Positions 30,731 through 42,420 of a stretch of 64,000 bases of DNA are shown one piece after another; positions within the stretch are counted from its first letter, which is position 1, and the number at the start of each line of letters is the position of its first letter. The notes beneath the pieces were generated by a model. The model was given only the letters and a program-made list of their open reading frames with translations. It made no database searches and had not been told where the DNA came from. The position numbers and the translations under genes were made by a program. Source of the stretch: Gymnopus androsaceus JB14 (lineage: Eukaryota; Basidiomycota; Agaricomycetes; Agaricales; Omphalotaceae); contig ML769449.1 in assembly GCA_009733575.1 (NCBI GenBank), positions 1 through 64,000 of the forward strand, written 5' to 3'.

Positions 30731-31181
30731 TCAGAATCCCTTGGGGGAGTGACAGCGAGGCGTCGTAAATGACCAGCCGCCGCAGGACAGTGGGGTCGGC
30801 GAAGTAGGGACCGCTTGCGGTTCATCTAGAATGACGATTCGACCGCGTGTCAGAGTGCGAATCCATACTGGAGCACCGTTTACATCGACTGCTTGGATTA
30901 GTTCATAATCGGTTTGCCCTAGCTGACCCTGAATGGGTTCTGTCGTTACTACGGTTGGTGCAATTGCTGCAGGACCGAAACCACTACCACGTCGGCGAGT
31001 ATTGCCGATCGCTGAGATTGACTCCTGATAGGGTTGAAAGAGTTGAGCGTTGGCGATGAAAGGATTAGGAGTAGTAGGGATTAGGAGGAATGATAGGTGG
31101 ATTGACCGTTGGTTGGCCTCTCCTTGGACGTCGATGCATCTAGAACAAGTACGACGTTAACGAGTATTAGTTTAAATATAC
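30731..31181. other. Chromovirus 5' leader / gag upstream region
   Basis: A CpG-rich stretch between the 5' LTR and the first supported gag ATG. An upstream in-frame continuation of gag or a separate short ORF (30406-30825 minus) cannot be excluded. I could not identify the primer-binding site with confidence. Confidence 0.4.
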
Positions 31182-31673
31182 TGTTAGGAGCGTGCTACGA
31201 GCAAGCGGCGGGAAAGTATTGCCGACGGATTGTCGGCGACTGATAGCGACTGCCGCTTGAGATGGTGGACTGATGGTGAAGTTATTAACAACACCCTCGC
31301 TACATCGCGTAGTCCGATGAAGAGAATAATCGTTGTCGGCGGAAGGCCGACAAACGATAGAGACGTTGACGAAGGTAATCTTCAGAGAAGTAGTTATCCA
31401 AGTTGATATTTAAACTGAAGACTACTAAACAGAATACTCTAGCTTATATACTCAAAGAGCTATCGGGCCGAAGTAAGTAAGTATTCAGTAGAAGTATAAT
31501 AAGTATCGACACTTAATTCAGTAGAAGAACAATAAGTAATAGAAAGGATAAACAATAAGAATGAATAGAAACTTGCGAAGATTATCCGATGCTCGCTAGC
31601 GGCGATTGCTCGGCGGCGCCGACCGATCACGGTAATGTCGGTTGTAAGTATCGGAAGTCGCATGGATATAACA
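31182..31673 (-). repeat. 5' LTR of the chromovirus
   Basis: 492 bp bounded by TGTTAGG at 31182 and ATATAACA at 31673, i.e. perfect inverted ends TGTTA/TAACA. Its outer 66 bp are repeated at 22504-22569. It contains many TCGGCGG-type words. The copia gag resumes directly after it. Confidence 0.8.
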
Positions 31674-32061
31674 TGTCTGCAATGTGGATGCACTGCTTGT
31701 CTCGCGATTCATACTTCTTGACGAGGTACTGCCAGGTCTTATGGGCAGTGTCATCTCACTCGATACCGATACCAATGGGGTCGGTGAAATTAAGGTAAAT
31801 GATGGAGGCTACCATACATTCTTGTTGTATCCATTCCCCTGGGGAAGGGAATTGGCTATCGGTGGTGGATGGGGTTTGGGCAGCGTAGATATAGGTCACC
31901 GACATTGGTTTGGGGATGGATCCATCTAGGTACCCTTTCAAGCCCCTAACTTGGATGTTTAGCTCGACTCTATCTTTAAACGCTCTCCAGGTGTCCTGTC
32001 CCGATAGCTGAGAAGCTTCGGGGAATGACGGTACGTTAAGGAGTGAGTTTCCTGTTGCCAT
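31674..32061 (-). pseudogene. Copia gag, N-terminal part
   Basis: The frame starts MATGNSLLNVPSFPEASQLS (ATG at 32061) and continues with W-A-F-K-D-R-V-E-L and YLDGSIPKP. After a frame change it resembles a gag helix ending ...ESRDKQCIHIAD at the gypsy junction. It belongs with 21846-22503. The frame change near 31760 shows decay. Confidence 0.75.
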
Positions 32062-32145
32062 TGGAGTCCTGGTTATTTGAGTTGTCCGAATATGTTATGA
32101 AGTGTCCTTTATGCTCGTAGTCGTAGAGACCCCAGTCTCATAATC

Positions 32146-33002
32146 TGTTAGATAAATGTAAGTCTCAGTTGGACACGTAGTGACGGTACAACTATACAGT
32201 AGCTACTGTACCTGTTAGATAAACGTAAGTCTAGATGGGTATATAGTAAGTAAGGTACAGTATATGAAAGTATAGAAAATAAGCTCACCTCAGTTGGACA
32301 CGTAGTGATGGTACAACTGAGGGAGTGAGAAGTCGTAGTCCCAGCTATATAGGTCGATTGTATGATCAACGTAGGTGAGTAGGTAAGCCAAAACGTAGGA
32401 ACCGGATAAAATAAGTATAGGGTTTTAAGGTCCAATTCAATGAACTGCAAATAAACTGTGAATTGCATTGGATTGCACTGGAAAATGCACTGTGGAAGGC
32501 TGCACTGATGCACAGTTTAAATCAGTGTCAGTTCATGGTGCACTCAATTTTTGAAAATTACTTAAACTGCCTTGCATCAGTTCAAATCTGTGCAAATTAA
32601 TACTAATACAAACAGAGCTTTGAGCACTCTTATCATGCTGAAATTACATTTCCAATAGTATAGACATGATAAACAGGACATTTACCAGCTGGGTTGGCAT
32701 TATTATGCTGAGGTACTCTATCTTTAGATGTAAGAATGGCCAGTTCAAGCCAGTTTAAATTGTGAATTGCATTGAACTGCACTGAAAAATGCACTGCTAA
32801 AGATTGCACTGATGGACCATTTAAACCAGTGCCAGTTTACAGTTCATCCAGGTTTTGAAAAATCTTGCACTGGTGCAATTCATGATTCATTGAAAATTTG
32901 GCAAATAAACTGAATTGAATTGGACCTTAAAACCCTAAATAAGTAAGTAGCTAGAATAGGAAATGACAAAGCGTTCTTTACCGTACGGAGTACTTTCCAA
33001 CA
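32146..33002 (-). repeat. 5' LTR of the copia element, with nested MITE
   Basis: Starts TGTTAGATAAATG and ends TTTCCAACA before the CCATT duplication. Without the MITE at 32420-32935 it is about 340 bp long. The first ~255 bp match the 3' LTR at 19253-19495. Confidence 0.85.
32420..32935. mobile_element. TA-flanked MITE in the copia LTR
   Basis: 516 bp with inverted ends GGGTTTTAAGGTCCAATTCA and its complement, flanked by TA (32418-32419 and 32936-32937). The interior has two direct copies of a ~180-bp block recognisable by GTGAATTGCATTG and GATTGCACTGATG or GCTGCACTGATG. TA duplication suggests mobilisation by a Tc1/mariner-type enzyme, but its ends differ from those of the element at 11078. 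Confidence 0.85.
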
Positions 33003-33007
33003 CCATT

Positions 33008-34648
33008 GTCCTGTCTACTCTTCAATCTGGCTATTGAACCACTTGCTGAAATGCTTAGAAGTTCACCAAAGCTACATGGATTTGATATTCCGGGAGTACC
33101 CAAGAAAGTTATAGCCTCCTTTTTGCAGATGACACATCAGTCTATCTATCTGAGCAGGATAAGTACACTGACCTAACTGATGTTCTTGAAACATGGTGCA
33201 AGGCCTCTAGTGCAAAATTTAATGTTGAAAAAACTGTCATAGTACCACTAGGAGAGAAAATATATTGAGACAGACTAGTACTTACAAGAAAACTAAACCT
33301 GGATGATGAGCCCATCCCTATGACTATCCAAATAAACCCTGATGGTACTACCACTAGAATACTAGGAGCTAGGATAGGAAATAATGCAGATACCATAGAG
33401 CCATGGCTACCCATCATAGAATGGATTGAAACAATCCTAGAGCGATGCACTGATCAGTACCCCACTATGGAAGCTAAACAGCACATGATAAGTTTAACAC
33501 TTGGCTCTATTACTCAATACCTGACTGCTGCAAATGGAATGCCAGATTATGTTGCTAAGAGACTCACCAAGCTTCAAAAAACCTTCCTTAATGCCCCAGT
33601 AAATGAAAAAACTATGGCTGCAGAAATACATTTAGGAGGAAAACGTATGTCTAATATTGAGACAAGAAATGATGCCATTCTGTTAATGCAGGCCAAGATC
33701 TACCTAGAACTTGACTCCCACCTTCGCCCAATATGGCCATACCTGGCAGATGTCATTATCAATAAAGAAAGTAATACTACTGGTGGCAAAACTGACCAGA
33801 AGAGCAGAGTAAATACCTTCATCCAGACCTGGGAACCCAAAACACACAATCTTCCACCTATACTCAAAAACATGATCTCAAAAGCTAAGAACTATGGAGT
33901 TAAATTTATTGCACCTAAGCCCTCAGAAGCTCTCCAACTTCAGATGCCCCTATGGCATCACATTGGGGCAGACCCTGCTAAACGACAGCTGAACAATGAT
34001 AGCAAGAGTATATGCCTAAGACAAAACCACAATGTTACCCTTGTGAAAGACGCAATGAAGATGATAGAAAGGTTTGACTCAGATGAACACATACCTGTCC
34101 AAGGCTGTAAGAGTGGTTTACATGTAGCACAACGCCTAAATCAACTCCAAGAACACTGGGATCCAACAAGCCAGCCAAAGAGTCCCGAACTGGACTATGC
34201 CAACCTTGACCTTGAGGAAGGGGACATCCTATTTGACACTCACTTAGAAATAAAGAACATATCAGATGGCTTCCGGGTCTTTACAAATTGTGAGTGGGGA
34301 CAAAACTGTCCTCAATGAGCCCCAAGCTGAATTTCATCTTACAAATGAGAATAATGATGTATGGTGCACAGGGTACTGTAAAAACCCACAAACTGCTGAG
34401 GCCAAAGCTGGTGGAGGTATTTGGTTCTCCCAGCATGATAATCAAAACCAAAGCATCACACTACCAGATGATGCCAGACAGACTTTGCCAACTGCTACTG
34501 CAGCTGCAGTACTCAAAGGGCTACAACTCCAACCAAAGGCAAGACCACTTTGGTTCAATCTATTGAGCCAACAATTTATCACAAATATTACCCAAAAACT
34601 TACTGAATGGGATAATAAAGGTTTCTCTGGTGTCAAGGATGCCAAGAT
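33008..34648 (+). pseudogene. LINE, RT end, thumb region and RNase H-like domain
   Basis: The LINE frame resumes with LSCLLFNLAIEPLAEMLRSS, then (after frame breaks) reads through a 330-codon region (33320-34318) typical of the LINE segment after RT. An RNase H-like region follows at about 34290-34640 (AKAGGGIWFSQHD, then LTEWDNKGFSGV). The RNase H acids appear lost: the site expected to read TDGSC reads CTGYC. It is interrupted at 34648 by a hAT-like element. Confidence 0.85.
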
Positions 34649-35468
34649 TAAGGGTGGACACGACTCCGGGTCCCGGTTTACCTGGACCTGTGATGCCGGT
34701 AACCGGAGGGCAAAACTAGCGACCTGCGACCGGTTCCAAACCCGTGGGAAACCGGTTAACCGGTACTGGGACCTGCTACAGGTAAACCGGCCGGTACCTG
34801 TGTAACCTGCCAATACTAGGGCACTCACTAGTAGTAATAATATTTGTACTAACATTAGTACTTATACTAGTACTAGTATGTTTGTATTAGATTCTAGCAC
34901 CAATGCTAGTACTAAATTCAAAGACTGGTAAGTATCCAGCCATTATTGGTACAGTATTCAATACAAAGTCAGTGGTAATAATACCAAAATATTTGGATAA
35001 TGTCTTTTGACATGAAGATAAGATCCAAATAAGATCTCTATACTAGTGTATGCACTATCACTGCTACTATAGCTGCATATATGCATCTTAATGCCACCTC
35101 TATTATCTTACTTACCATTAATTAAGCTACTATTGGCAAAGTATTAGTACTATTAGTGTAAGTATACTAGTATTAGACACTAATATCAGTCCCAAGCAGG
35201 ACTAATACATACTGTAAGTACTAACCAATAATATTAGTACACTATATTGGCACTAAGTAGTGAAATATGTACCAATATTAAAGCCAAAAATTATTCCCAC
35301 GGGTCTACCGGTACCGGCCGGTCACAATAAAAACAAAAACGGCGACCTGCAACCGGGCATAACCCGTGGGAAACCGGTACCGGGACCTGCAGGTCAAAAA
35401 ACCGGCCGGTATTCCCACAGGTAAACCTGCCGGTACCGGGTCAGGACCCGGAGTCGTGTCCATCCTTA
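34649..35468. mobile_element. hAT-type non-autonomous element, TSD GCCAAGAT
   Basis: 820 bp with inverted ends TAAGGGTGGACACGACTCCG and CGGAGTCGTGTCCATCCTTA, flanked by the perfect 8-bp duplication GCCAAGAT (34641-34648 and 35469-35476). Subterminal regions are rich in ACCGG-type palindromes; the centre is AT-rich ACTAGTA-word DNA. No transposase. Its right end resembles the fragment at 2156-2338. Confidence 0.95.
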
Positions 35469-35476
35469 GCCAAGAT

Positions 35477-35835
35477 ATACAGAGCTATTATTGCCCAGCT
35501 CCAATGCCAGACTGCACCTACCATATTTCATAAAACCACCAGAGCTGACAGCTGAGAGGCAGTGGATGCATCAAATGACCTGGCAAGAGCTGATACTGAG
35601 GGGCCACAATTTGATCTTACGGTTGATGCCACATGCTCAGCTCCTGGAGCCAAACTTAACACAATCACACAGGCCCTTGCTTATTACACAATATAGGGAC
35701 TAAAACCATTAGATCCCTGCCCTGCTACAGAGAAAATGATCAAAAAGGTGCAGGAAGAATTAAAAGACCAAACAGGAAAAACCCCAACCTCAGAACACAT
35801 CTGGAAGTCAATCAGGGACCCAGACATCTCAAGAA
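35477..35835 (+). pseudogene. LINE, segment after RNase H
   Basis: The frame continues as AKIYRAIIAQLQCQTAPTIF and later EELKDQTGKTPTSEHIWKSI, ending DISR at the foldback element. Two stops lie in frame. After the foldback element it reads RM-stop-NFMWIALHDAHK. Confidence 0.75.
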
Positions 35836-35964
35836 CATCAGCAAAACCTGGGTGATCCCATAGCAAGGTCCCCCTTTGTGCAGCTCTGCACAGTTCTGTA
35901 CAGAGCTGTACAGTGCTGCACAGAGGGGGACCTTGCTGTGGCGAACACCCAGGTTTTGCTGATG
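35836..35964. mobile_element. Foldback element with CATCAGC ends, AA duplication
   Basis: 129 bp, almost fully self-complementary, with ends CATCAGCAAAACCTGGGTG and CACCCAGGTTTTGCTGATG and inner arms around TAGCAAGGTCCCC. It is flanked by AA at 35834-35835 and 35965-35966. Removing it with one AA gives the uninterrupted LINE reading DISRRM. Confidence 0.9.
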
Positions 35965-35966
35965 AA

Positions 35967-36400
35967 GGATGTGAAATTTTATGTGGATAGCCCTCCATGA
36001 TGCACATAAAGTTGGAAGGTTTTGCAAGCACATACCAGATTGTGCAGAGCGGATGCAATGTCAGAGTTGTGGAGAAACTGAAGACATAGAACACATACTG
36101 ATCAACTGTAGATGGCCATGGTGCCGTCTGATCTGGGACATAGTAAAAGACAACAAACTGTCCTGAATATACATGGTCAGAGCCATCCTTGGGGGCTATA
36201 CTGGGATGTAATTTGATTGAATTCCATGATGCTAAAGGAGAAGCAGGACCAGAGATTAAACGACTCTATAAGATCTTAATCACAGAAAGTGCCACCTCAT
36301 CTGGAAATTACAATGTGAAAGTGTAATAGATAGAAACAATGATGATGTAGTGGACACGGAGACATACAGAGCCCCAGACACAAATGATGTATACAAATGT
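35967..36400 (+). pseudogene. LINE C-terminal zinc motif, 3' end
   Basis: The frame gives FMWIALHDAHKVGRF, a cysteine motif CQSCGETEDIEHILINC (C-X2-C-X7-H-X4-C) and WPWCRLIWDIVKDN, then HLIWKLQCESVIDRNN after frame breaks. This is the C-terminus of the LINE protein, followed by unrelated AT-rich sequence. No poly-A tail is visible for this copy, so the 3' end is missing. Confidence 0.8.
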
Positions 36401-36496
36401 ATTACAGTTGTAATAAACCCTTACGTCCACAAATTTATTACAACTATAGGTACCATCAAATATTACAACCATTAATGGTAATATAATTTGGCACGC

Positions 36497-36720
36497 AAAC
36501 TTCGAGCCCGCCGACAACTTCCCGGCGTGGGGACCCCCCGAGCGCAGCGAGGGAGGGGAGGGAAGCGGAAAGCCTCGTTTGCGCTTATTTCAAGAGGCGG
36601 TAGCCCCTAACCGCTAACCCAGGACGTTTGGCAATGCCGGACTGGCTCTCTAATGTTAGGGTTCACCCTTCAGGCTAACCCTAACGAGAGCTAGCCATGG
36701 CATTGCATAAAAATAAAAAC
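36497..36720. other. GC-rich segment with long hairpin
   Basis: A GC-rich island includes GACCCCCCGAGCGCAGCGAG near 36530-36550. It ends in a hairpin at about 36630-36708: GCAATGCC, GGCTCTC and GTTAGGGTT pair with AACCCTAAC, GAGAGC and GGCATTGC. It looks like the end of an unidentified mobile element. Confidence 0.5.
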
Positions 36721-36744
36721 ATACAATCACTTAAATTTACATAC

Positions 36745-37308
36745 CAGTGGCTCGAACGCGCATCAACACATATGTAGAATCATCAGATTGTCCAGCATGC
36801 AGACAAGATCCAGAGACAACTTTCCACTACCTACTCCAGTGCCCGGCACAAAGAGGGGCTCGAGCGAGACTGAGAATGGAGATTGACAGAGAGAAAATGA
36901 CATTGAGGGGCCTTCTGGATGAAGAGAAGTCTCTTACCCCCTTGTTTGAATTTATAAACATGACAGGTTGCTTTAAACACATATTCGGGACACTACCACC
37001 GATTGCCAAGGGAGATGAGGGGGAAGATGGGTGAATGGAGGCCTGGGGATAGGCACAGTGGGCTTGCAGAGGAGCACAATATCTATCATAATCCGCCACT
37101 AATCCACCATGTCCCCTTTGCAACATACCTCACCATCTGATGCACTACTTGCCCGCTCCGGTGGGCTCCCAGCATTTGTGGACCTTTACTTTCTCAATGC
37201 TTATATATTTCCAGAGGAGACATACATTATCTACAGTAGAAGTACACTGCCTACCATATCCCTCGGGACAATGGGCAATAAACAAGGATACCAAAAAAAA
37301 AAAAAAAA
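36745..37308 (+). pseudogene. Second LINE, 5'-truncated, with poly-A tail
   Basis: The frame at 36747-37034 encodes the LINE C-terminal zinc motif CPACRQDPETTFHYLLQC (C-X2-C-X8-H-X4-C). After the stop, a ~255-bp untranslated region ends in an A16-18 run (about 37291-37308). This is a typical 5'-truncated LINE insertion, different in sequence from the LINE at 13-36 kb. A target duplication was not identified. Confidence 0.75.
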
Positions 37309-37309
37309 G

Positions 37310-40030
37310 CACATATGCATCATACCTGTGGTCCGACAATACCATTAAGCCATCAGGTGCATGTAAAGAGTGAATGCAATTTAAATATATTACATGACAG
37401 CTGTTACATTGTAATAAATTTGTAGACATAATGTAATCTATTTGTATACAGATACAGTGTTGTAGGCTGACAACCGCTTATCCCAAGTGCCAAATGCAAG
37501 ATTTCAGCAGGATAGAATCCTAACTTATAAACCATGATGGAAGAAACGGGATAATTCTACTTAACAACCCTCAAAGCTCTAGCCGAGCAGTGACCGTTAC
37601 ACCGGTGTTCAACCAGGTCACATTGTTGGCCCATTTTTAATAAACACAAGTCATGCCGAGAGATTGCGAGCGTGCGCGCTGTGTACTATATTGCCGCAGA
37701 AGTGTGTCCGCTGCTCATTGTGCTGTGCGCTGATTGTGTCATAGAAGCATAAAATGCCCATTTAATCCATCGAGACATTGTCGAGTGAGTGAGAAGTTTA
37801 GCGGGAAAGCAACCGCCGTTGACATGGCAGCCCAAGACTGATGGAGCAAAGCAAAGCATGGAGCATTGCACAGTAGAAGGCAGGAGTGGATTGGTAGGTT
37901 TTATTATGGTAGATAGAGGTACAGAATCAGTAATAATGAGTATGAGTAGAATGGTTTTGACAATGCGTGCAGTGCTACGCTTATGGTGTGGCCTCTCTGG
38001 TGGGAGGCGTAGCTGATGCTCCAATGAAGTATACTAAGGGTTTATTAAAGGAAATCAGCGGTTGGTTAACATGCAATGATAAGAGAGCGCACCTAAGAAA
38101 ACCCTTCCGATTCTGCCTCATCCTTGCCAATTTCCAACCATACATGAAGAGAAAAATTTGGCCTGAGTGATGAGGAAAAGATGCTGAAGAGCTATTTTGG
38201 AAGGATGAGGATGCAGTGGTACCAGCTCATTGTGGTTGTAAACACGGAATAGAGCCCGGGAATTCGCCAAACATGTTTTCGAGACGGCAACGATCGATGC
38301 AAAATTCAAATACGCTCTAATGCCAAAGTTCCCACCCACAGACATCGATCGGCGTGACCGGCGATCACGAGATACAAAGGGATTGTCAGAAGGGTTGTTT
38401 CGGATCAACGGGGTTGTTCAGTAGAATTATCCGAAGAAACGGGCACTAACAAAGGGCCTTGTGCTTCAAACATGGAGCAAGATAATAATTAAATCACAAG
38501 ACTTCCATGATAAAACAGAATGGATTGGAGATTCCAGGGTTTTAGTGGGTATTGAGCCATTAACAAAATTCAGACGCAACCATCAGCACCAGCGGAACGC
38601 CGTGGACATAACAGATAGTCCGGCTGCTCAAAGCCCCACACTATAGCGAAAGCTATGTGCAATGGGTACATTTCCTTGGTGGCAAAATTTTTATTCTCCT
38701 CCCTTGAAGGTTTCCCTCTTGGATTTCCCCTTCATTGACTACATAGTTATGGGACCGTTTCACGGTTACCTACACTAATGTCTTCTGACACGTACAGCCA
38801 AAAAAAAAAATATATAGTCTCCCGTCCAGACGTTCGAAGACATGTCGAAGTGTCGACAGCTGTAAAATGTCCTGAAAACCATCGGAACAGTGACAACGTG
38901 AAAGAAATGACAGAGAGCCAGATTTGTTAGCACTTTCCGCCGATCTCTAGCGACTGGTTGGGTGAGTGCATTGGCCTGACACTCTGGAGGATCAAAATGC
39001 AAGATGATTTCAAGATAGATTTCATTTGGAATGGAAGGCAGTTCTTGTTCTCCCCAACGACATTATGGTGCTGAAAACTTGAAATCAGAAAATTCACCAG
39101 CATATAGCAAGTAACATGATACGTACTCGACCATTCCCAAAGATCTTTTACCAGGTTTGTATTCAATTCTTCATCCATCCAGACACGCATACTTTGCTAC
39201 AACGTTTTGTAGAGGGAAGCTACCAGTGACCACGCAACGTTTGGTTATAAACGAAGAGAGTAAGGCAATGTCACCTTTGCAAATATACAGTAATAAATTG
39301 GTGAGCTTGGCGTGATCTCGGTGTTTCCAAATGTTAATAAGTAATCACTTACTATCGTCGAGCACTCAAAAGTCAATGCATTATCGGGATTCGGAAGGAA
39401 CTGTTCAATAGACAAACCAAGCGGCTCCAAATACCATTTGACGTCGATACAATGGTGGGCAGTGACCAGCTCTGCCAAAGATGAATTACCAGATGTTGAA
39501 CTTAATCCTGGTGATCCCGATTTTGGTTTAGCTTAGTTAACATGGGATGGAATTTGTTGTATTTGTGTTATTAGTGACTTTAACTGTAACCTTTATATTG
39601 GGAAATTTCTATTTATCAGCTTCAGTTAGGCTTGCAAGCATGATGATGCAGAGAGTTGACTTGTTGGTCATGTAAGGAGTGAGTACATTCACATGACTGT
39701 GTTGTATCATGGTGCGTGAGCCTACACTCATAATTGTACAGTAATACAACACTCTGCCAGAAAGATTGCGAAAATCCAGGACTCCGCAAGCCAGGACAGA
39801 GTATATTGGTGCTCATGAGGCTTAAATATGGTGCAGAAGCTGTCGTGAACGATGAATGTGACCTTGCCACTCAATAAATAAGACTCAACTCGATTGCTAA
39901 ATAAAATAACCACGCAGAAAATCAGCGAAATATGACTTTAAGTATGTGTACAAATCGTTATCAGACCTGGCTAGTATACTCATGTCTCCTCCGATCCGAC
40001 AGAGACAATCACTACTGATTTTCTAGTCCA
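37310..40030. other. No gene recognised
   Basis: Several open frames of 60-112 codons lie on both strands (for example 37686-38024 minus, 38118-38408 minus, 38927-39190 minus, 39245-39478 minus). None gives a family motif I can name. The two minus frames at 38927-39478 could be exons of one gene, since they lie in order with plausible gaps, but I cannot support it further. A poly-A run at 38800 is short. Confidence 0.35.
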
Positions 40031-40036
40031 TTATAA

Positions 40037-41582
40037 TCATACTACATGATGGACCTCTACTTCTTTCCAAACCTTTGTTTGCTGTGCATTCTTCGAGTTT
40101 GAGGTTTCTACATTTTGAAGCTCAAATTCCAATTCTGTTCTGGTTCCCTGAGTAGAAGATCCCCACACTCCAGTACTATTATCGGCTCCCCCAGGTCTCA
40201 AGTTGACAATCCGGGTCGAGGCCATATTACTTGAAATAGTGGTTGGGTTTATCATTGTCTTGTTGGAATGAACGAGGATAATGATCAATGTGGGATAAAT
40301 ACCCTGTGCGGTGCCCATGTAAGTATGTGCCTTTCACGTAAAATAAGTAGCATATACCACAATTTCACTCGTCATATATACAAACATCGTGAGGGCAAAT
40401 GTCGATCCAGCTTTCGCGTCAATTCGTTTATTTAAGGAGGAGATGCTCATGAGTAATTGCACCAGCTTTAAAGGTGCTTCGACTTTAGCAGCAGACAATA
40501 TCCCAAGGATTCTGGTACTCACGAAAAATAAGCAGTATAACATCCCGGACTCGATGAGTAAGATCATGACTCGTTCGACCTTTGTTGTCCCTCCTTGCCA
40601 TGACAATAAAGACTTTGTGGTGTACCGATATCTCCTATCAGATGCACACCGTAAGACCTTCCAGTAAAAGAAAGTAACGACTGGATATATTCACCAGGAT
40701 TTGATACCGATCAGAATGGTTGCAGCTAAAGTTGTTGCAACGGCGATGCAATAAGTAGCTGTTTGAATATTTCTGCAGAAGGCCGGTTTTTGAAAAGTTC
40801 CAATTTCAATTTCTGACCCAAGGTGTGCAACACAAACAGTCAACATGATGGATGTAACTGGTTTGATATATTTTGTAAACCGAGGTGGAAGGCAAGCATC
40901 AATAAGTACTTACTGATTGATGCCAATAGCAAAGCACCTGGAATAAGTAAAACCACCCTTTCTCTTTCTGTTGACCAAAAGGCGTATACCCTCCATACAA
41001 TGACAGCATCGCCAATGATTGACTAGGTATTGCATTATTACATTGTTCATTAACCCGGGGACACGTTTGAATCGGTCGTGCTCACCATGTATGAGTACAA
41101 CATAGCTTGAATAGCGGCTCTACGAAAGATGAACGATGTAGCAATGCTATATTTGGTGTCAAAATCATCGTTGGAATTGTCGATTAGTGTAATTCGTGCT
41201 TCAGCAACGAAGTTCACAAGATCAATGATCCAGAGAATAAGAGCCAGAATGTACATTGTGACAACGGCTGCAAGAGTCAACATCTTGACTTTGGTGCGTT
41301 CCTTGCGCCTAAAAACATGCGAGAAGCATCAGAAGCTTGCAGACTATAGTATTACAACTGGACGAGAAGGACACGCACAAAAGGATCCTCGATGCCTTCA
41401 GGACCAAAACTGAGTATATCGCTTCGGGGAGGAAAAAATTGAGAAATTTAAGAATATTGTTTGCGTCTCACAGCAGTTTGTGTCTCACCAATGAGGAACG
41501 TCTCAGCAGAAGCACTAACAAATGACCGGACAATGTCATGACCGATGACATTCAAGATTGAGAGTGTTTCGGCCGAGGCCAT
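40037..41582 (-). CDS. Basidiomycete-type seven-helix membrane protein
   Basis: A multi-exon gene. Exon 1 starts MASAETLSILNVIGHD (ATG at 41582) and ends before GTGAGA at 41488. Later exons give IYSVLVLKASRILL; RKERTKVKMLTLAAVVTMYI and LILWIIDLVNF; MLYSYM joined to SIIGDAVIVWRVYAFWSTER; ATYCIAVATTLAATILIG; RVMILLIESGMLYCLFF; and near the end IYPTLIIILVHSNKT. GDAVIVWR and the late GIYPT-IIILV pattern are what I remember from a large family of orphan seven-TM proteins in mushrooms; the function is unknown. The tail (40037-40260) is polar and cytosolic in type. Clear GT-AG introns separate most exons. The boundaries between 40320 and 40520 are uncertain. Confidence 0.75.
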
Positions 41583-41589
41583 AGTTGAA

Positions 41590-42262
41590 GATTCTCCCGT
41601 AATCTTGTTTTCAGCTCTGAAAGTGAGGAGGAGATTTTCGGGCTGAATGTGAGCTAAGTAACCCCTTCCTTTCTTAAATACTTTGCCAATTTCTTTGCAG
41701 CTTGACAGGTCTCGTGTGACCTGGGACTATACTGTTGATATCTGGTGTGAATCTCGGTGCCTTCATAGCATTATATTTGCAAGTACAGAAAGGTACAATA
41801 AATGGTTAGCACATCAATATGCATTGTACAAATTTTTTTTACCTAAAATACGGAAAGGACGGGAAATAATTATGGAGACGTGATCGGACGCGGTCTATTA
41901 TTTCATTCGCATGTGACAAGCGTTTTGTATTACAGACAGCTCTTCGAGATAAATGATTCATAGCCCAATCACTGCACACAAATTTCCTTAAGTTTTGCTG
42001 ATTATGGTGAACTTGGGCTATATTTGTATGAAAAAATGACTAAAATGGTAAACTTACGCTTAATTTCATCTCTTTTTAGAATAAGTTTACCATTTTCAGT
42101 AAAAACTTATGGAAATATGCATGCTGTGTGCAAACTTCACCAAAATACTGGATCGCCGCTCATGAGTCACGGCCATCTTCCCTTCTCAAGCATCAGATAT
42201 CAGTAAGACATTCCAGGTACCAGCAATGTCCTTAAACGGAAACTTACTCTCAATGGAGTGGT
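41590..42262. other. No gene; one degenerate palindrome
   Basis: Upstream of the seven-TM gene. A degenerate inverted repeat at about 42030-42110 (AAAATGGTAAACTTA against AAGTTTACCATTTT) suggests a decayed MITE. Nothing coding is supported. Confidence 0.4.
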
Positions 42263-42420
42263 TTCGTCTCAGGTGTATTTTCAGATAATATAAAAAGTTG
42301 TATGAATGATTTATATCAGAATAACTGAAAGCTACAGCCACATTCAGTTGTGGCTTTTCAGTTATTCTATATGATTATTTATACAACTTTTTATATTGTC
42401 TGAAAATACACCTGAGAGGA
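42263..42420. mobile_element. Palindromic MITE
   Basis: Arms TCTCAGGTGTATTTTCAGA and TCTGAAAATACACCTGAGA enclose further complementary blocks (TATAAAAAGTTGTAT and ATACAACTTTTTATA, then CAGAATAACTGAAA-like). The centre is near 42345. The sequence just right of it (42421-42480) is repeated in reverse at about 51525-51585. Confidence 0.8.

Larger units (their letters stand above)
22504..31673 (-). mobile_element. Ty3/gypsy chromovirus with antisense accessory gene
   Basis: The element is coded on the minus strand: 5' LTR (31182-31673), gag, -1 frame protease, RT, RNase H, integrase and chromodomain. An antisense spliced gene follows, then the polypurine tract and a 66-bp remnant of the 3' LTR. 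It sits inside the copia gag. The 3' LTR and part of the neighbouring gag were removed together, so no target duplication is left. One nonsense codon, one catalytic substitution and at least five frameshifts make it non-functional. Its CpG content is visibly higher than that of the LINE around it. Confidence 0.9.
19253..33002 (-). mobile_element. Ty1/copia element, truncated, host of the chromovirus
   Basis: The element is bounded by TGTTAG at 19253 and CCAACA at 33002, with the target duplication CCATT at 19248-19252 and 33003-33007. It lies in a LINE reverse transcriptase, and removing it rejoins GVRQGDP with PLSCLLFNLAIEPLAE. It is coded on the minus strand: gag (32061 to 31674, resumed at 22503), zinc finger, integrase, then a damaged RT. 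Protease, the first catalytic region of RT, RNase H and the inner end of the 3' LTR are missing. It is non-autonomous and dead, and split by the gypsy element 22504-31673. Confidence 0.9.

Noticed and set aside
38927..39478. Possible two-exon host gene on the minus strand
   Set aside because: No recognisable family, no convincing splice pair; kept only as a remark in the gene-free stretch.
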